From NCBI RefSeq assembly GCF_020831365.1, contig NZ_JAJHPV010000013.1, positions 124,001 through 188,000 on the forward strand: a stretch of DNA of 64,000 nt, given 5' to 3'. Shown piece by piece: positions 30,439 through 38,131 of the stretch. The notes below the pieces were generated by a model that was not told where the DNA came from, searched no databases, and saw only the letters and a program-made list of their open reading frames with translations. The stretch comes from Massilia agrisoli. Lineage in GTDB: Bacteria; Pseudomonadota; Gammaproteobacteria; Burkholderiales; Burkholderiaceae_D. The position numbers and the translations under genes are program-made. The number at the start of each line of letters is the position of its first letter. Position 1 is the first letter of the stretch.

Positions 30439-30912
30439 TTAAGACCCGGTTTCGGGTTTCGGTTGGCCATATATCCTGAAACGTCTGTGGAACGCAAATG
30501 GGCGGCTTACTCCCTCAGGGTCTCCGATAAATGGAAGCGCCAGTTCCTCGCGGCCAAGTAGCTCGAGTACCCAAGTGGTGTCGCCGATAAACGCGAAACT
30601 AAGCATATTGGGCGGCGACAGTTCCAAGTGATTAAATGAACCAGTCGAATACATCCCGCCGAGCGTTGCAGAGTCGATCAGTTTGAGGTGGGAGTCAAAC
30701 AGGTAGATTCTCAGCGTATCTTCATGAGGAATGTCGTCTGTAGCGAAGGCAAGATAGCATCCATCCCAGCCAACCGTTGCCTCAAGAATTGCGCCATCGA
30801 TCAGCGTGCCCGTGGGTTCGCCGCGAATGACGATCTCACTTTGGGGCATGGTCTGATCGCTTAACGGCCGGACCAGCTTCAACGAGAATTCCGAAGGCGA
30901 TATTAATTTCAT
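30439..30912 (-). CDS. Hypothetical protein, candidate immunity or accessory partner of the upstream gene
   Basis: A 157-residue soluble protein, predicted mostly beta (EATVGWDGCYLAFATDDI, DTLRIYLFDSHLKLIDSATL). No family recognised. ATG 30912 lies five bases after the stop of the upstream effector-like gene, so the two are almost certainly translated together. Composition is lower in GC than the flanks: 29 G/C of 60 counted at 30601-30660. The pairing of a small soluble protein behind a gene with a glycine-zipper C-terminus resembles toxin-immunity organisation; this is inference. Confidence 0.55.
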   Translation of the reverse strand: MKLISPSEFSLKLVRPLSDQTMPQSEIVIRGEPTGTLIDGAILEATVGWDGCYLAFATDDIPHEDTLRIYLFDSHLKLIDSATLGGMYSTGSFNHLELSPPNMLSFAFIGDTTWVLELLGREELALPFIGDPEGVSRPFAFHRRFRIYGQPKPETGS

Positions 30913-30917
30913 CGGCT

Positions 30918-31625
30918 TTACCACAAGGATGTGACTCCAAAGGCCGCCAGCGCTCCGCCCGCGAACGCACCAACAGCCACGCATACCGGTGCGCCTGGCC
31001 CGCACGCCAATCCTGCTATGGCGCCTCCCGCCATTCCGCCTGGAATACCCGCCCCGGTTGTCATTATCTCCCGTTTTGTCGCCGCCACCTTGTCGTCTGC
31101 GGTCGCAATGTCATACACGGAGAGCGCTAACGAGAGACCTAGCAAGCCTCTTCCTGCGGAAGAAAGGCGCGACATGACGTTCGTGACTGCTACATTTGAT
31201 TTAGCTGCGGACGTTACTATGGATGCATAGATTAAGTTTTTTTGCGAAACCGAAAGCGTCGAGAACGAGACTGCCTTGCCATGTGCCCTGATCGTTTGCA
31301 TCGCAATGATCTCGTTAAGCGTTTTACCATTTGCCTTCAGCTTCTGTGCCATTGCTCGACCGACCGGACTGCTTCGTGCTCTCACAACGCCCATGACAAG
31401 GTTGCGTGTCTCTTGCGCTTGCTGCGCCGCTTGCGCCCAAGTTATCCGCTCGCGCATAGCCTGTTCACGCAGGTTGTCGGCCATTCGTTTGATTTCACGC
31501 GTGTAGGCAAGGCGGGCCGAGGAATCGACGGTGAGATGCGCACCGAGGTTCGCCGTCTGCGCTTCCAGCGAGTTGATTTCATTTTCGAAGGCCGTGCGGT
31601 CCGCTGGCTTCCCTGCAAGTTGCAT
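30918..31625 (-). CDS. Effector-like protein with C-terminal glycine-zipper membrane domain
   Basis: A 235-residue protein from ATG 31625 with a strong GGAGGA ribosome site. Residues 1-150 are helical and highly charged, with no signal peptide. Then comes a small helix with SLALSVYDIATADDK and a terminal region (191-230) with repeated Gly/Ala spacing (GAGIPGGMAGG, GAFAGGALAAFG) and two cysteines flanking GPGAP. Such zippers occur in membrane-active bacteriocin or secretion-system effector proteins, but many unrelated proteins share them. No VgrG, PAAR or secretion genes lie nearby. Lower GC and isolation suggest acquisition by transfer. Confidence 0.55.
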   Translation of the reverse strand: MQLAGKPADRTAFENEINSLEAQTANLGAHLTVDSSARLAYTREIKRMADNLREQAMRERITWAQAAQQAQETRNLVMGVVRARSSPVGRAMAQKLKANGKTLNEIIAMQTIRAHGKAVSFSTLSVSQKNLIYASIVTSAAKSNVAVTNVMSRLSSAGRGLLGLSLALSVYDIATADDKVAATKREIMTTGAGIPGGMAGGAIAGLACGPGAPVCVAVGAFAGGALAAFGVTSLW

Positions 31626-31912
31626 AGCAATTCCTCCGTGTTGTACTTAAAGGTCTACAGTACGGATGTTGCCGGACAGCGGGTTGCTTTAGCGCATTAT
31701 TCAGGCTACAGGACATTCGAGAAGAAGTAAGGGTCTGATTCGCCGCAGAAGCGCATCGGACTTCGATGATTTATTCAAGCGCGGCCCTTGCGCGCTTGTG
31801 CGGAATGAGGGGCGGGTTTAAGGCACAAATAGCTAAACGAACAAATCAGCTTCACAAAACAAAAAAGCAGTTACGATTTCTCGTAACTGCTTTATTGCTT
31901 ACTGCGCATTCG
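31626..31912. other. Intergenic stretch without a gene
   Basis: Region between the effector-like gene and tRNA-Lys. It is AT-richer than average, with a tRNA terminator near its right end (31861-31890). The plus-strand open frame at 31242-31730 overlaps the effector gene and looks like a shadow. I see no clear promoter. Confidence 0.5.
31861..31890 (-). terminator. Terminator of the tRNA-Lys transcript
   Basis: On the minus strand GCAGTTACGA (31890-31881) pairs with TCGTAACTGC (31876-31867), followed by a T-rich run (31866-31861 and beyond). It lies just downstream of the tRNA gene. Confidence 0.85.
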
Positions 31913-31988
31913 TGGTAGGCCGTGCGGGATTCGAACCTGCGACCAACGGATTAAAAGTCCGCTGCTCTACCAGCTGAGCTAACGACCC
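31913..31988 (-). tRNA. tRNA-Lys (anticodon TTT)
   Basis: A 76-base cloverleaf including an encoded CCA end. The acceptor stem is GGGTCGT with ACGGCCT-type pairing, the anticodon loop CTTTTAA reads TTT, and the T-arm is GCAGGTTCGAATCCCGC. A minus-strand TATAAT lies at 32006-32001, about 12 bases before the mature 5' end, with a weak -35. Confidence 0.97.
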
Positions 31989-32054
31989 GAAAGAGGCAAG
32001 ATTATAGCGCGGGTTTTTCGTTTGCGCTAGGGTCTTGTTGCATTACAACGAAAA

Positions 32055-33878
32055 TCAGGTCAACGCGGCGGTGACTTTCAGCACTTCATCGGCCGTTGTC
32101 ACCCCCTCGATGATCTTGTGCGCCCCGGCGATGCGTAGCGGCTTCATGCCATCCGCAACGCTCTGCTGGCGCAGCCCGGGCAGGTCGGTGTCTTCCCCGA
32201 TCAGCTTGGTAAAGTCTTCGGTGATGGTCAGCAGCTCATAGATGCCGGTACGGCCGCGGTAGCCGGTCTGCCGGCACTCCGGGCAGCCGATCGGGCGGTA
32301 CACGGTCTGCGGCTTGGGAATCTTCCACGCGCCGCCGATGCTTTCCCACACGTCGTCATTGATGTGGCCGTCCGGCGCCTTGCAGTGCGGGCACAGGGTA
32401 CGCACAAGGCGCTGCGCCATGATGCCGATCAGTGTCGCCTCCAGCAGATAGTAGGGGACGCCAAGTTCCAGCAGGCGCATCACCGCCGATGGCGCGTCGT
32501 TGGTGTGCAGGGTCGACAGCACCAGGTGCCCGGTCAGCGCAGCCTGGATCGCCATCTCGGCGGTGCCCAGGTCACGGATCTCGCCGACCATGATGATGTC
32601 CGGGTCCTGCCGCATCAGCGCCTTGACGCCGTCGGCAAACGACAGGTCGATGCCGGGCTGTACCTGCATCTGGTTGAAGGAGGCCTCCACCATTTCGATC
32701 GGGTCTTCCACGGTGCAGACGTTGACCTCCGATGTGGCCAATGCCTTGAGCGTGGTGTACAGCGTGGTCGTCTTGCCCGAGCCGGTCGGGCCGGTGACGA
32801 GGATGATGCCGTGCGGCTTCGCCGTCAGCTCGTCCCAGCGGCGCGCGTCGTCCAGCGGGAAGCCGAGTTCAGGCAGCGTCTTGACCACCACTTCCGGGTC
32901 AAAAATACGCATCACCAGTTTTTCGCCAAAGGCGGTCGGCATGGTCGACAGGCGCAGTTCGACTTCCTGCCCACCGCTGGTGCGCGTCTTGATGCGGCCG
33001 TCCTGCGGGCGGCGCTTTTCAATGACATCCATGCGGCCCAGCAGCTTGATGCGCGCAGTCATCGCGATCATCACCACCGCCGGCACCTGGTAGACCTGGT
33101 GCAGCACGCCGTCGATGCGGAAGCGGATGACCGCCATGTCGCGTTTCGGTTCGAGGTGGATGTCGGAGGCGCGCTGCTCGAAGGCGTACTGCCACAGCCA
33201 GTCGACGATGTTGACGATGTGCTGGTCGTTGGCATCAACCTGCTTGTTCGATTTGCCGAGTTCAACCAGCTGTTCGAAGTTGTTGCGCAGCGCGAGGTCC
33301 TGGCCGGTGGTCTTGTTGGCGTCCTTGATCGACTTGGCCAGGCTGAAGAACTGCGAAATGTATTGCGCGATGTCGAGCGGGTTGGCCATCGCCAGCTGGA
33401 TCTTGCGGCGCGAGATCTTGGCGATCTCCGCTTCCCATTCGGTCACGAACGGGTCGGCGGTGGCCACGGTCAAGGTCGTTGCCGTCAGTTCCAGCGGAAG
33501 GATGTTAAAGCGCGCCGCGTAGCTGGCGGACATCACGTCGGCCACTTTGGTGAAGTCGATTTTCAGCGGGTCGATGCGCACGAACGGCAGGCCGACTTTG
33601 CTGGCGGTGTATTCGCTCAGCAGGTCAAGCGTGAGCAGGCGGTGCGGCGGTTGGGCCGAGATCAGCTTGCATTGGGCAATGCTCGACAGCGGGTGCATCG
33701 AGCCGACCGCGTTTTTCAGGATGCCTTGTGCTTGCGTGAAGCTGGCTTTGACCTTGGCTTTCTCGACGATGCCGTCGGCAAGCAGCCACGAGAAGATCGT
33801 CTGGAGGTCGAGCGAGCGATGCGGCCTTGGGCCGCCCGGCGATGCTGTTGCCGTTATTGGTTTCACGTCTGCGTTCAA
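32055..33878 (-). CDS. GspE/PilB-family secretion or pilus ATPase
   Basis: A 607-residue assembly ATPase. Order: N-terminal regulatory part, MshEN/GspE-N-like domain (about 65-200), then an ATPase domain with Walker A GPTGSGKTTT and Walker B IIMVGEIRD (with Asp box and His box STLHTND nearby). A zinc-binding CPHC...CPEC pair lies near the C-terminus. It fuels pilus or type II secretion fibre assembly, but no other pil/gsp genes are adjacent, so the system is not defined. The start is TTG 33878 with GGAGAG upstream. It lies 27 bases after the spermidine-synthase-like gene in the same direction. Confidence 0.9.
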   Translation of the reverse strand: MNADVKPITATASPGGPRPHRSLDLQTIFSWLLADGIVEKAKVKASFTQAQGILKNAVGSMHPLSSIAQCKLISAQPPHRLLTLDLLSEYTASKVGLPFVRIDPLKIDFTKVADVMSASYAARFNILPLELTATTLTVATADPFVTEWEAEIAKISRRKIQLAMANPLDIAQYISQFFSLAKSIKDANKTTGQDLALRNNFEQLVELGKSNKQVDANDQHIVNIVDWLWQYAFEQRASDIHLEPKRDMAVIRFRIDGVLHQVYQVPAVVMIAMTARIKLLGRMDVIEKRRPQDGRIKTRTSGGQEVELRLSTMPTAFGEKLVMRIFDPEVVVKTLPELGFPLDDARRWDELTAKPHGIILVTGPTGSGKTTTLYTTLKALATSEVNVCTVEDPIEMVEASFNQMQVQPGIDLSFADGVKALMRQDPDIIMVGEIRDLGTAEMAIQAALTGHLVLSTLHTNDAPSAVMRLLELGVPYYLLEATLIGIMAQRLVRTLCPHCKAPDGHINDDVWESIGGAWKIPKPQTVYRPIGCPECRQTGYRGRTGIYELLTITEDFTKLIGEDTDLPGLRQQSVADGMKPLRIAGAHKIIEGVTTADEVLKVTAALT

Positions 33879-33905
33879 GCCGTCTCTCCGTGCTGGCGCT
33901 GCTTG

Positions 33906-34688
33906 TTATTCTGCGGCCTGGATCCCCTTGACCCACGATTTGGCCGGCAGCTTCGTTGTTGCCACAATCTGCGCCGCGCGCGCCTGCAAGGCCTCGAGGT
34001 CGAGGGCAGGGCGCTGCTTGAAGCAGATCGCAACCACATTACCATCATGCACTTCTGGCAGGCAAATTACCTCATCGAAGGCGAACTTCATAGCCTTGAT
34101 GTTCTTGGCGAAGCTTGGGTGGTCACCGAACAGGTTCACTGTCATGATGCCGCGGTCGCCCAGGCACGCGTTGCAGGCCTGGTAGAACTCTGGGGTGTCG
34201 AGGACAGGGCCGCGCGCGGTGGCGTCATACAGGTCGCACTGGATGACGTCGTACTGGCCGTGGTTGGCTTCGTCATTGACGAAGTCGAACGCATCCATTT
34301 GGACCACGTCCAGCCGCTCATCGTTCGGCGGCAGCTTGAACATCGATGCGCAAATCGTGATGACCGATTCGTTCAGCTCGACAGCGGTAACTGTCGCTTC
34401 GGGAAACTGGCGGTAGCAGAATTTGGTGAGGGTGGCCGATCCGAGGCCGAGCTGGACGATCTTGCGCGGCTGTTCGATGAACAGCATCCAGGCCATCATT
34501 TGCTGGGCGTATTCGAGTTCCGGCCAGTCAGGCTTGCGGATGCGCATGGCGCCTTGCACCCATTCGGTGCCGAAGTGCAGGTAGCGGACGCCGTCCTGTT
34601 CGGACAGGGTTACTGGAGCAAACTTGGGTTTGCGGGCTGGCTTGCGCGAGGATTCGACTTGTTCGATGGATTTGCGTTTGATGAGCAT
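33906..34688 (-). CDS. Spermidine-synthase-fold methyltransferase-like protein
   Basis: A 260-residue protein with the spermidine-synthase/class I methyltransferase fold. It has motif I-like IVQLGLGSATLTKF, an acidic strand end VTAVELNESV, VVQMDAFDFV and DVIQCDLYDA. Family members near secretion-ATPase genes are common in betaproteobacteria but of unknown substrate. ATG 34688 is chosen over 34733 because it avoids a peptide of untypical composition. Whether it makes polyamines cannot be told from sequence. Confidence 0.8.
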   Translation of the reverse strand: MLIKRKSIEQVESSRKPARKPKFAPVTLSEQDGVRYLHFGTEWVQGAMRIRKPDWPELEYAQQMMAWMLFIEQPRKIVQLGLGSATLTKFCYRQFPEATVTAVELNESVITICASMFKLPPNDERLDVVQMDAFDFVNDEANHGQYDVIQCDLYDATARGPVLDTPEFYQACNACLGDRGIMTVNLFGDHPSFAKNIKAMKFAFDEVICLPEVHDGNVVAICFKQRPALDLEALQARAAQIVATTKLPAKSWVKGIQAAE

Positions 34689-34741
34689 AATGCGGCCTGG
34701 GGAGATCGGCGCATTATAGCTTGGGCGGAACATCGAATAGC

Positions 34742-34777
34742 CGGAAATCGTAGGGCGGGTACGCCCTACGATTTCCG
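34742..34777. repeat. Extragenic palindromic repeat, family 2, copy B (short)
   Basis: A perfect 16-bp inverted repeat (34742-34757 with 34762-34777) with loop GGTA, built on GTAGGGCG/CGCCCTAC. A short T-rich run follows on the plus strand. It lies between two minus-strand genes. Confidence 0.75.
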
Positions 34778-34783
34778 CTTTTC

Positions 34784-35314
34784 TTACTGATTCATCTCTG
34801 GCTCAACCGACACGCGCAGGCGGACACGGTTGCCCGGATCACGCGGCATCACGGTGGTATAGCTGCGGCCACGGTAGTCGTACGTCACTTCATAGCCGTT
34901 GGTGCGCGACTCGATCGCTTCGATCGTACGGCACTGGCGCACCGCCTGTTCCTGGTAACCAGGCTGCGGTACCGGACGGCCATCGTTCTGCACCTTGTCG
35001 CCCACCATCGTACCGGCAACGACGCCAACCGCCGTCGCGGCGGCGCGGCCGGAGCCGCCGCCGACCTGGTTACCGAGCAGGCCGCCGGCAATCGCGCCGA
35101 GGATGGCGCCGCCCGTACCACGTTGCTGCTGCTGGGCGACCGGGACTTGCACGTATTCGGTGCGGCATTCCTGGCGCGGCTCGCGGATCTGCTCGACACG
35201 CGGCTTGACGCGGACCACGTTGCCGTAGTCTTCAAACTCCGCGACCTGGGCTTGCGCGAGCGGCAACGCGCATACGCCAAGTACGGTCATCATCAATTTC
35301 GTCTGCAAGTTCAT
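34784..35314 (-). CDS. Glycine-zipper 2TM-domain outer-membrane-type protein
   Basis: A 176-residue exported protein with a signal peptide (MNLQTKLMMTVLGVCALPLAQ). It carries a Gly-zipper region (GGAILGAIAGGLLGNQVGGG, GVVAGTMVGDKV; about 68-110), like the SlyB/Rickettsia 17-kDa family. A Cys in QECRTEYVQ and one in RQCRTIEAIES flank the zipper. Such proteins sit in or on the outer membrane. It is divergent from the barstar gene across a 371-base gap. Confidence 0.88.
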   Translation of the reverse strand: MNLQTKLMMTVLGVCALPLAQAQVAEFEDYGNVVRVKPRVEQIREPRQECRTEYVQVPVAQQQQRGTGGAILGAIAGGLLGNQVGGGSGRAAATAVGVVAGTMVGDKVQNDGRPVPQPGYQEQAVRQCRTIEAIESRTNGYEVTYDYRGRSYTTVMPRDPGNRVRLRVSVEPEMNQ

Positions 35315-35685
35315 CTGGTACCTCGTCTGAATTCGGTGTGGGACTGCATTGGTACTGCTCCAGCTCTAATAGTAATACGGCGCGCGGCGTCGAATTGATC
35401 CATGTGGCAACAAGATGTAACAGACCGCTAACTGATCTGCCCGCCGCGGATACGGCCCAGTTGATGCTTTTGCACGGAAATCTTTCTATATTTTCACAAA
35501 TATAGTGCGGTTAATCACATTCGGGTTGATTCAACTACCACAAAACGTTACCCTTATATGATTCAGGGATATATTGGCGCGTGGCAACCAACCTAGGAGA
35601 CAAGTGTTTGCACCTGCAAACGCGAAGCGCATCAGCATCGAAAAAAGAAAAAACACCCCGTTCATCAGGTCGACTTGAGGGAAAA
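35315..35685. other. 371-base intergenic gap, no gene found
   Basis: It carries the divergent promoters of the glycine-zipper and barstar genes. It is AT-rich toward the barstar side (35461-35580). I found no barnase-type open frame and no convincing small gene. A ribosome site GAGGG for barstar lies at its right end. Confidence 0.6.
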
Positions 35686-36084
35686 ATGAGTTTGTTAATT
35701 AGAGTGCCGCCTAACCTAGTGCAGTCCATTCGTGCGTTCCGGGTAACGGAACTGCAGGAGGAAGCCGCTCGCCTGGGGCAGCACTTTCTGTACGCTCACT
35801 GCGCCGACACCCTGACCAAACAGCAGGTGTGCGCGCGCATTGGCGAGAACTTCCATTTTCCTAAGCCGGCCAGCAAGAATTTCGAAGCGTTGCGTGGCTC
35901 GCTCACCGAAACAATCCACAAGGCAGGCCCGCAGCCCGGCTTTATCGTGGTCATCGAGCAATTGCCGAATACGCAGAAATTCGACAAGGAAGCCCGCGAG
36001 ACCTTGCTCGACGTGTTCCGCGATGCGGCCGACTTCTGGGCCGAGAAAAAGGTCCCGTTCAGGGTATTCTACTCTTTCGAGTAA
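35686..36084 (+). CDS. Barstar-family protein without an adjacent barnase
   Basis: A 132-residue barstar-like protein. From ATG 35686 (GAGGGAAAA upstream) the product has the family fold with the acidic recognition face (NFHFPKPASKNFEALRGSL, IVVIEQLPNTQKF). Barstar inhibits extracellular ribonuclease barnase and is normally next to it; no ribonuclease gene is in this window. It may protect against exogenous RNases or be a remnant. In-frame sequence upstream to 35581 is not needed. Confidence 0.85.
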   Translation: MSLLIRVPPNLVQSIRAFRVTELQEEAARLGQHFLYAHCADTLTKQQVCARIGENFHFPKPASKNFEALRGSLTETIHKAGPQPGFIVVIEQLPNTQKFDKEARETLLDVFRDAADFWAEKKVPFRVFYSFE

Positions 36085-36151
36085 GCCTGCAAGGGCAGTT
36101 CGCCATTGCGGCGAAGTGTATGCTGCGCCGCATCATTTTTAGCCCGTTTCC

Positions 36152-36187
36152 TTGGTTCGGCCTGTTCGCCGGGGTACAATGCGCGCT
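36152..36187 (+). promoter_or_regulatory. purN promoter predicting a leaderless mRNA
   Basis: TTGGTT (36152-36157), 17 bases, TACAAT (36175-36180). The expected start site (about 36187) is directly before the ATG at 36188, so the purN message would have essentially no leader. No ribosome site is visible upstream. Confidence 0.65.
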
Positions 36188-36805
36188 ATGAAAAACATTG
36201 TCATCCTTATTTCCGGTCGCGGCAGCAACATGGAAGCGGTCGTGCGTGCAGCCCGTTCAGAACAGTGGCCGGCACGCATCGCGGCCGTGATCAGCAACAA
36301 AGCCGATGCCAAAGGGCTTGAATTCGCCCAGGCACATGGCATTGCCACCGCCGTGGTGCCGAACAAGGATTTCGCCACGCGCGCCGAGTTCGATGCAGCG
36401 CTGCAGGAAGTCATTGACAGTTTTTCGCCCGACCTGGTTGTGCTGGCCGGCTTTATGCGCATCCTGACCGCACCGTTTGTCGAGCATTACGAAGGCCGGA
36501 TGTTGAACATCCACCCGTCGCTGCTGCCGCTGTTCCCTGGCTTGCACACGCACCAGGCAGCCATCGACAGCGGTGTTGCAGAGCATGGCGCAACCGTGCA
36601 TTTTGTCACCGCCGAGCTTGATCACGGCCCGGTCGTGGCGCAGGCCAGGGTGCCGGTGCTGCCCGGCGACACCGAAGACACGCTCTCCGCGAGAGTGCTG
36701 CTTGAAGAACACAAGCTGTATCCGTACGCCATCCGACTGTTCGTCGAGGACCGGCTCAGCATCGTCGGCGGCGACGTTCGCATCGCCGACACAGTAAATA
36801 TTTAA
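36188..36805 (+). CDS. purN: Phosphoribosylglycinamide formyltransferase
   Basis: A 205-residue enzyme of purine synthesis that transfers the formyl group of 10-formyl-tetrahydrofolate to glycinamide ribonucleotide. The family motifs ILISGRGSNM, LNIHPSLLPLFPGLHTHQA (active-site His) and ATVHFVTAELDHGP are all visible. ATG 36188 is well placed with respect to the promoter. The following gene (RsmB-type) begins 13 bases downstream, suggesting co-transcription. Confidence 0.97.
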   Translation: MKNIVILISGRGSNMEAVVRAARSEQWPARIAAVISNKADAKGLEFAQAHGIATAVVPNKDFATRAEFDAALQEVIDSFSPDLVVLAGFMRILTAPFVEHYEGRMLNIHPSLLPLFPGLHTHQAAIDSGVAEHGATVHFVTAELDHGPVVAQARVPVLPGDTEDTLSARVLLEEHKLYPYAIRLFVEDRLSIVGGDVRIADTVNI

Positions 36806-36818
36806 ACGAAGGAAATAC

Positions 36819-38123
36819 ATGAGACTGCCACCAGCGATCCTGGCCAATACCGAAGAAGTACTGCGCGAGATTTTGCGTTTTTCGGCGCCAGCCGACACCA
36901 CCTTGTCGCGCTACTTCAAGGATCACCCACGCCTGGGCGGCCGCGAGCGCGGCGCCATTGCCGAAGGCGTGTACGCAGTGTTGCGTAACAAATCCTTCTT
37001 CACCGATTTCGCCGGTTCGGGCAACGGCATGCGCCGCCTGGCCATCCTCGGCCTGGCCGAAGCGGTCGGCGCTGATTCCCTGGGTGGCCTGTCGGAGGAG
37101 GAGGTTGAGTTCCTCGCCCGCATCAAGGAAATCGACCGCACGCTGATGCCGGCGCAAAAGCGTTCGAACCTGCCGGATTGGCTGTACGAGAAATTCGTCG
37201 CGCAGTATGGCGAAGAAGAAACCGTGACCCTCGCGGAAGCATTGAACCAGCCAGCGCCGCTGGACCTGCGCGTCAACTCCATCAAGGCCACCCGCGACGA
37301 TGTGATGAACGAACTGGCGCAGGCGCCGATCGCCGCCGAGCCAATGCCGTTTGCGCCGCTGGGCCTGCGTGTACACAAGAAGCCATCGCTGCAAAACCTG
37401 CCACTGTTTAAGTCCGGCGCGATCGAAGTGCAGGACGAGGGCAGCCAGGTGCTGTCGCAGATCGTCGGCGCCAAGCGCGGCGAGATGGTGGTCGACTTCT
37501 GCGCGGGCGCAGGCGGCAAGACCTTGGCGCTGGGCGCGCTGATGCGCAACACCGGCCGCCTGTACGCGTTCGACGTGTCCGAGAAGCGCCTTGCCAAGCT
37601 GAAGCCGCGCCTTGCGCGCAGCGGCCTGTCAAACGTGCATCCGGTCCAGATCGCGCACGAACGCGACGTTAAAATCAAGCGCCTCGCGGGTAAAGTGGAC
37701 CGCGTCCTGGTTGATGCGCCATGCTCCGGCCTGGGCACCTTGCGCCGCAATCCTGACGTCAAATGGCGCCAGAAGCCGGAAGCTGTCACCGAGATGCACG
37801 ACAAACAGATCGCGATCCTCGACGGCGCCGCGCGCCTGCTGAAGGGCGGCGGCCGCCTGGTCTACGCGACCTGTTCGCTGCTGGACGAAGAGAACGACCG
37901 TGTCGTCGAGCAGTTCCTGGCCGCGCACGATGACTTCGAGCTGGTGCCGATGAGCAAAGTGCTGGCCGAGCAGAAGATCGACCTGGAAATGGGCGACTAC
38001 CTGAAGCTGTTGCCGCACAAGCACCAGACGGACGGTTTCTTTGCTGCAGTCATGGAGCGCAAGAAAATGGTGAAGCCGGTTGCGCCTGCCGCTGCCGATG
38101 AGGCTGACGCCGAAGAAGAATAA
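36819..38123 (+). CDS. RsmB/NOP-family rRNA cytosine-5 methyltransferase
   Basis: A 434-residue protein with an N-terminal NusB-like part and a C-terminal Rossmann methyltransferase. The SAM site DFCAGAGGKTLAL and the catalytic cysteines in DAPCSGLGTLRRNPD and YATCSLL are clear. It is likely to modify 16S rRNA, but the exact position cannot be assigned. A GAAGGAA ribosome site precedes the ATG. The gene overlaps nothing and ends eight bases before the MscS gene. Confidence 0.93.
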   Translation: MRLPPAILANTEEVLREILRFSAPADTTLSRYFKDHPRLGGRERGAIAEGVYAVLRNKSFFTDFAGSGNGMRRLAILGLAEAVGADSLGGLSEEEVEFLARIKEIDRTLMPAQKRSNLPDWLYEKFVAQYGEEETVTLAEALNQPAPLDLRVNSIKATRDDVMNELAQAPIAAEPMPFAPLGLRVHKKPSLQNLPLFKSGAIEVQDEGSQVLSQIVGAKRGEMVVDFCAGAGGKTLALGALMRNTGRLYAFDVSEKRLAKLKPRLARSGLSNVHPVQIAHERDVKIKRLAGKVDRVLVDAPCSGLGTLRRNPDVKWRQKPEAVTEMHDKQIAILDGAARLLKGGGRLVYATCSLLDEENDRVVEQFLAAHDDFELVPMSKVLAEQKIDLEMGDYLKLLPHKHQTDGFFAAVMERKKMVKPVAPAAADEADAEEE

Positions 38124-38131
38124 GTCAGCTG

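Noticed and set aside
31242-31730. Plus-strand frame over the effector-like gene
   Set aside because: No ribosome site or hydrophobic pattern; overlaps the well-started minus-strand gene.
32364-34790. 808-residue plus-strand frame across the ATPase and spermidine-synthase-like genes
   Set aside because: It spans two conserved minus-strand genes and their gap and has shadow-type composition.
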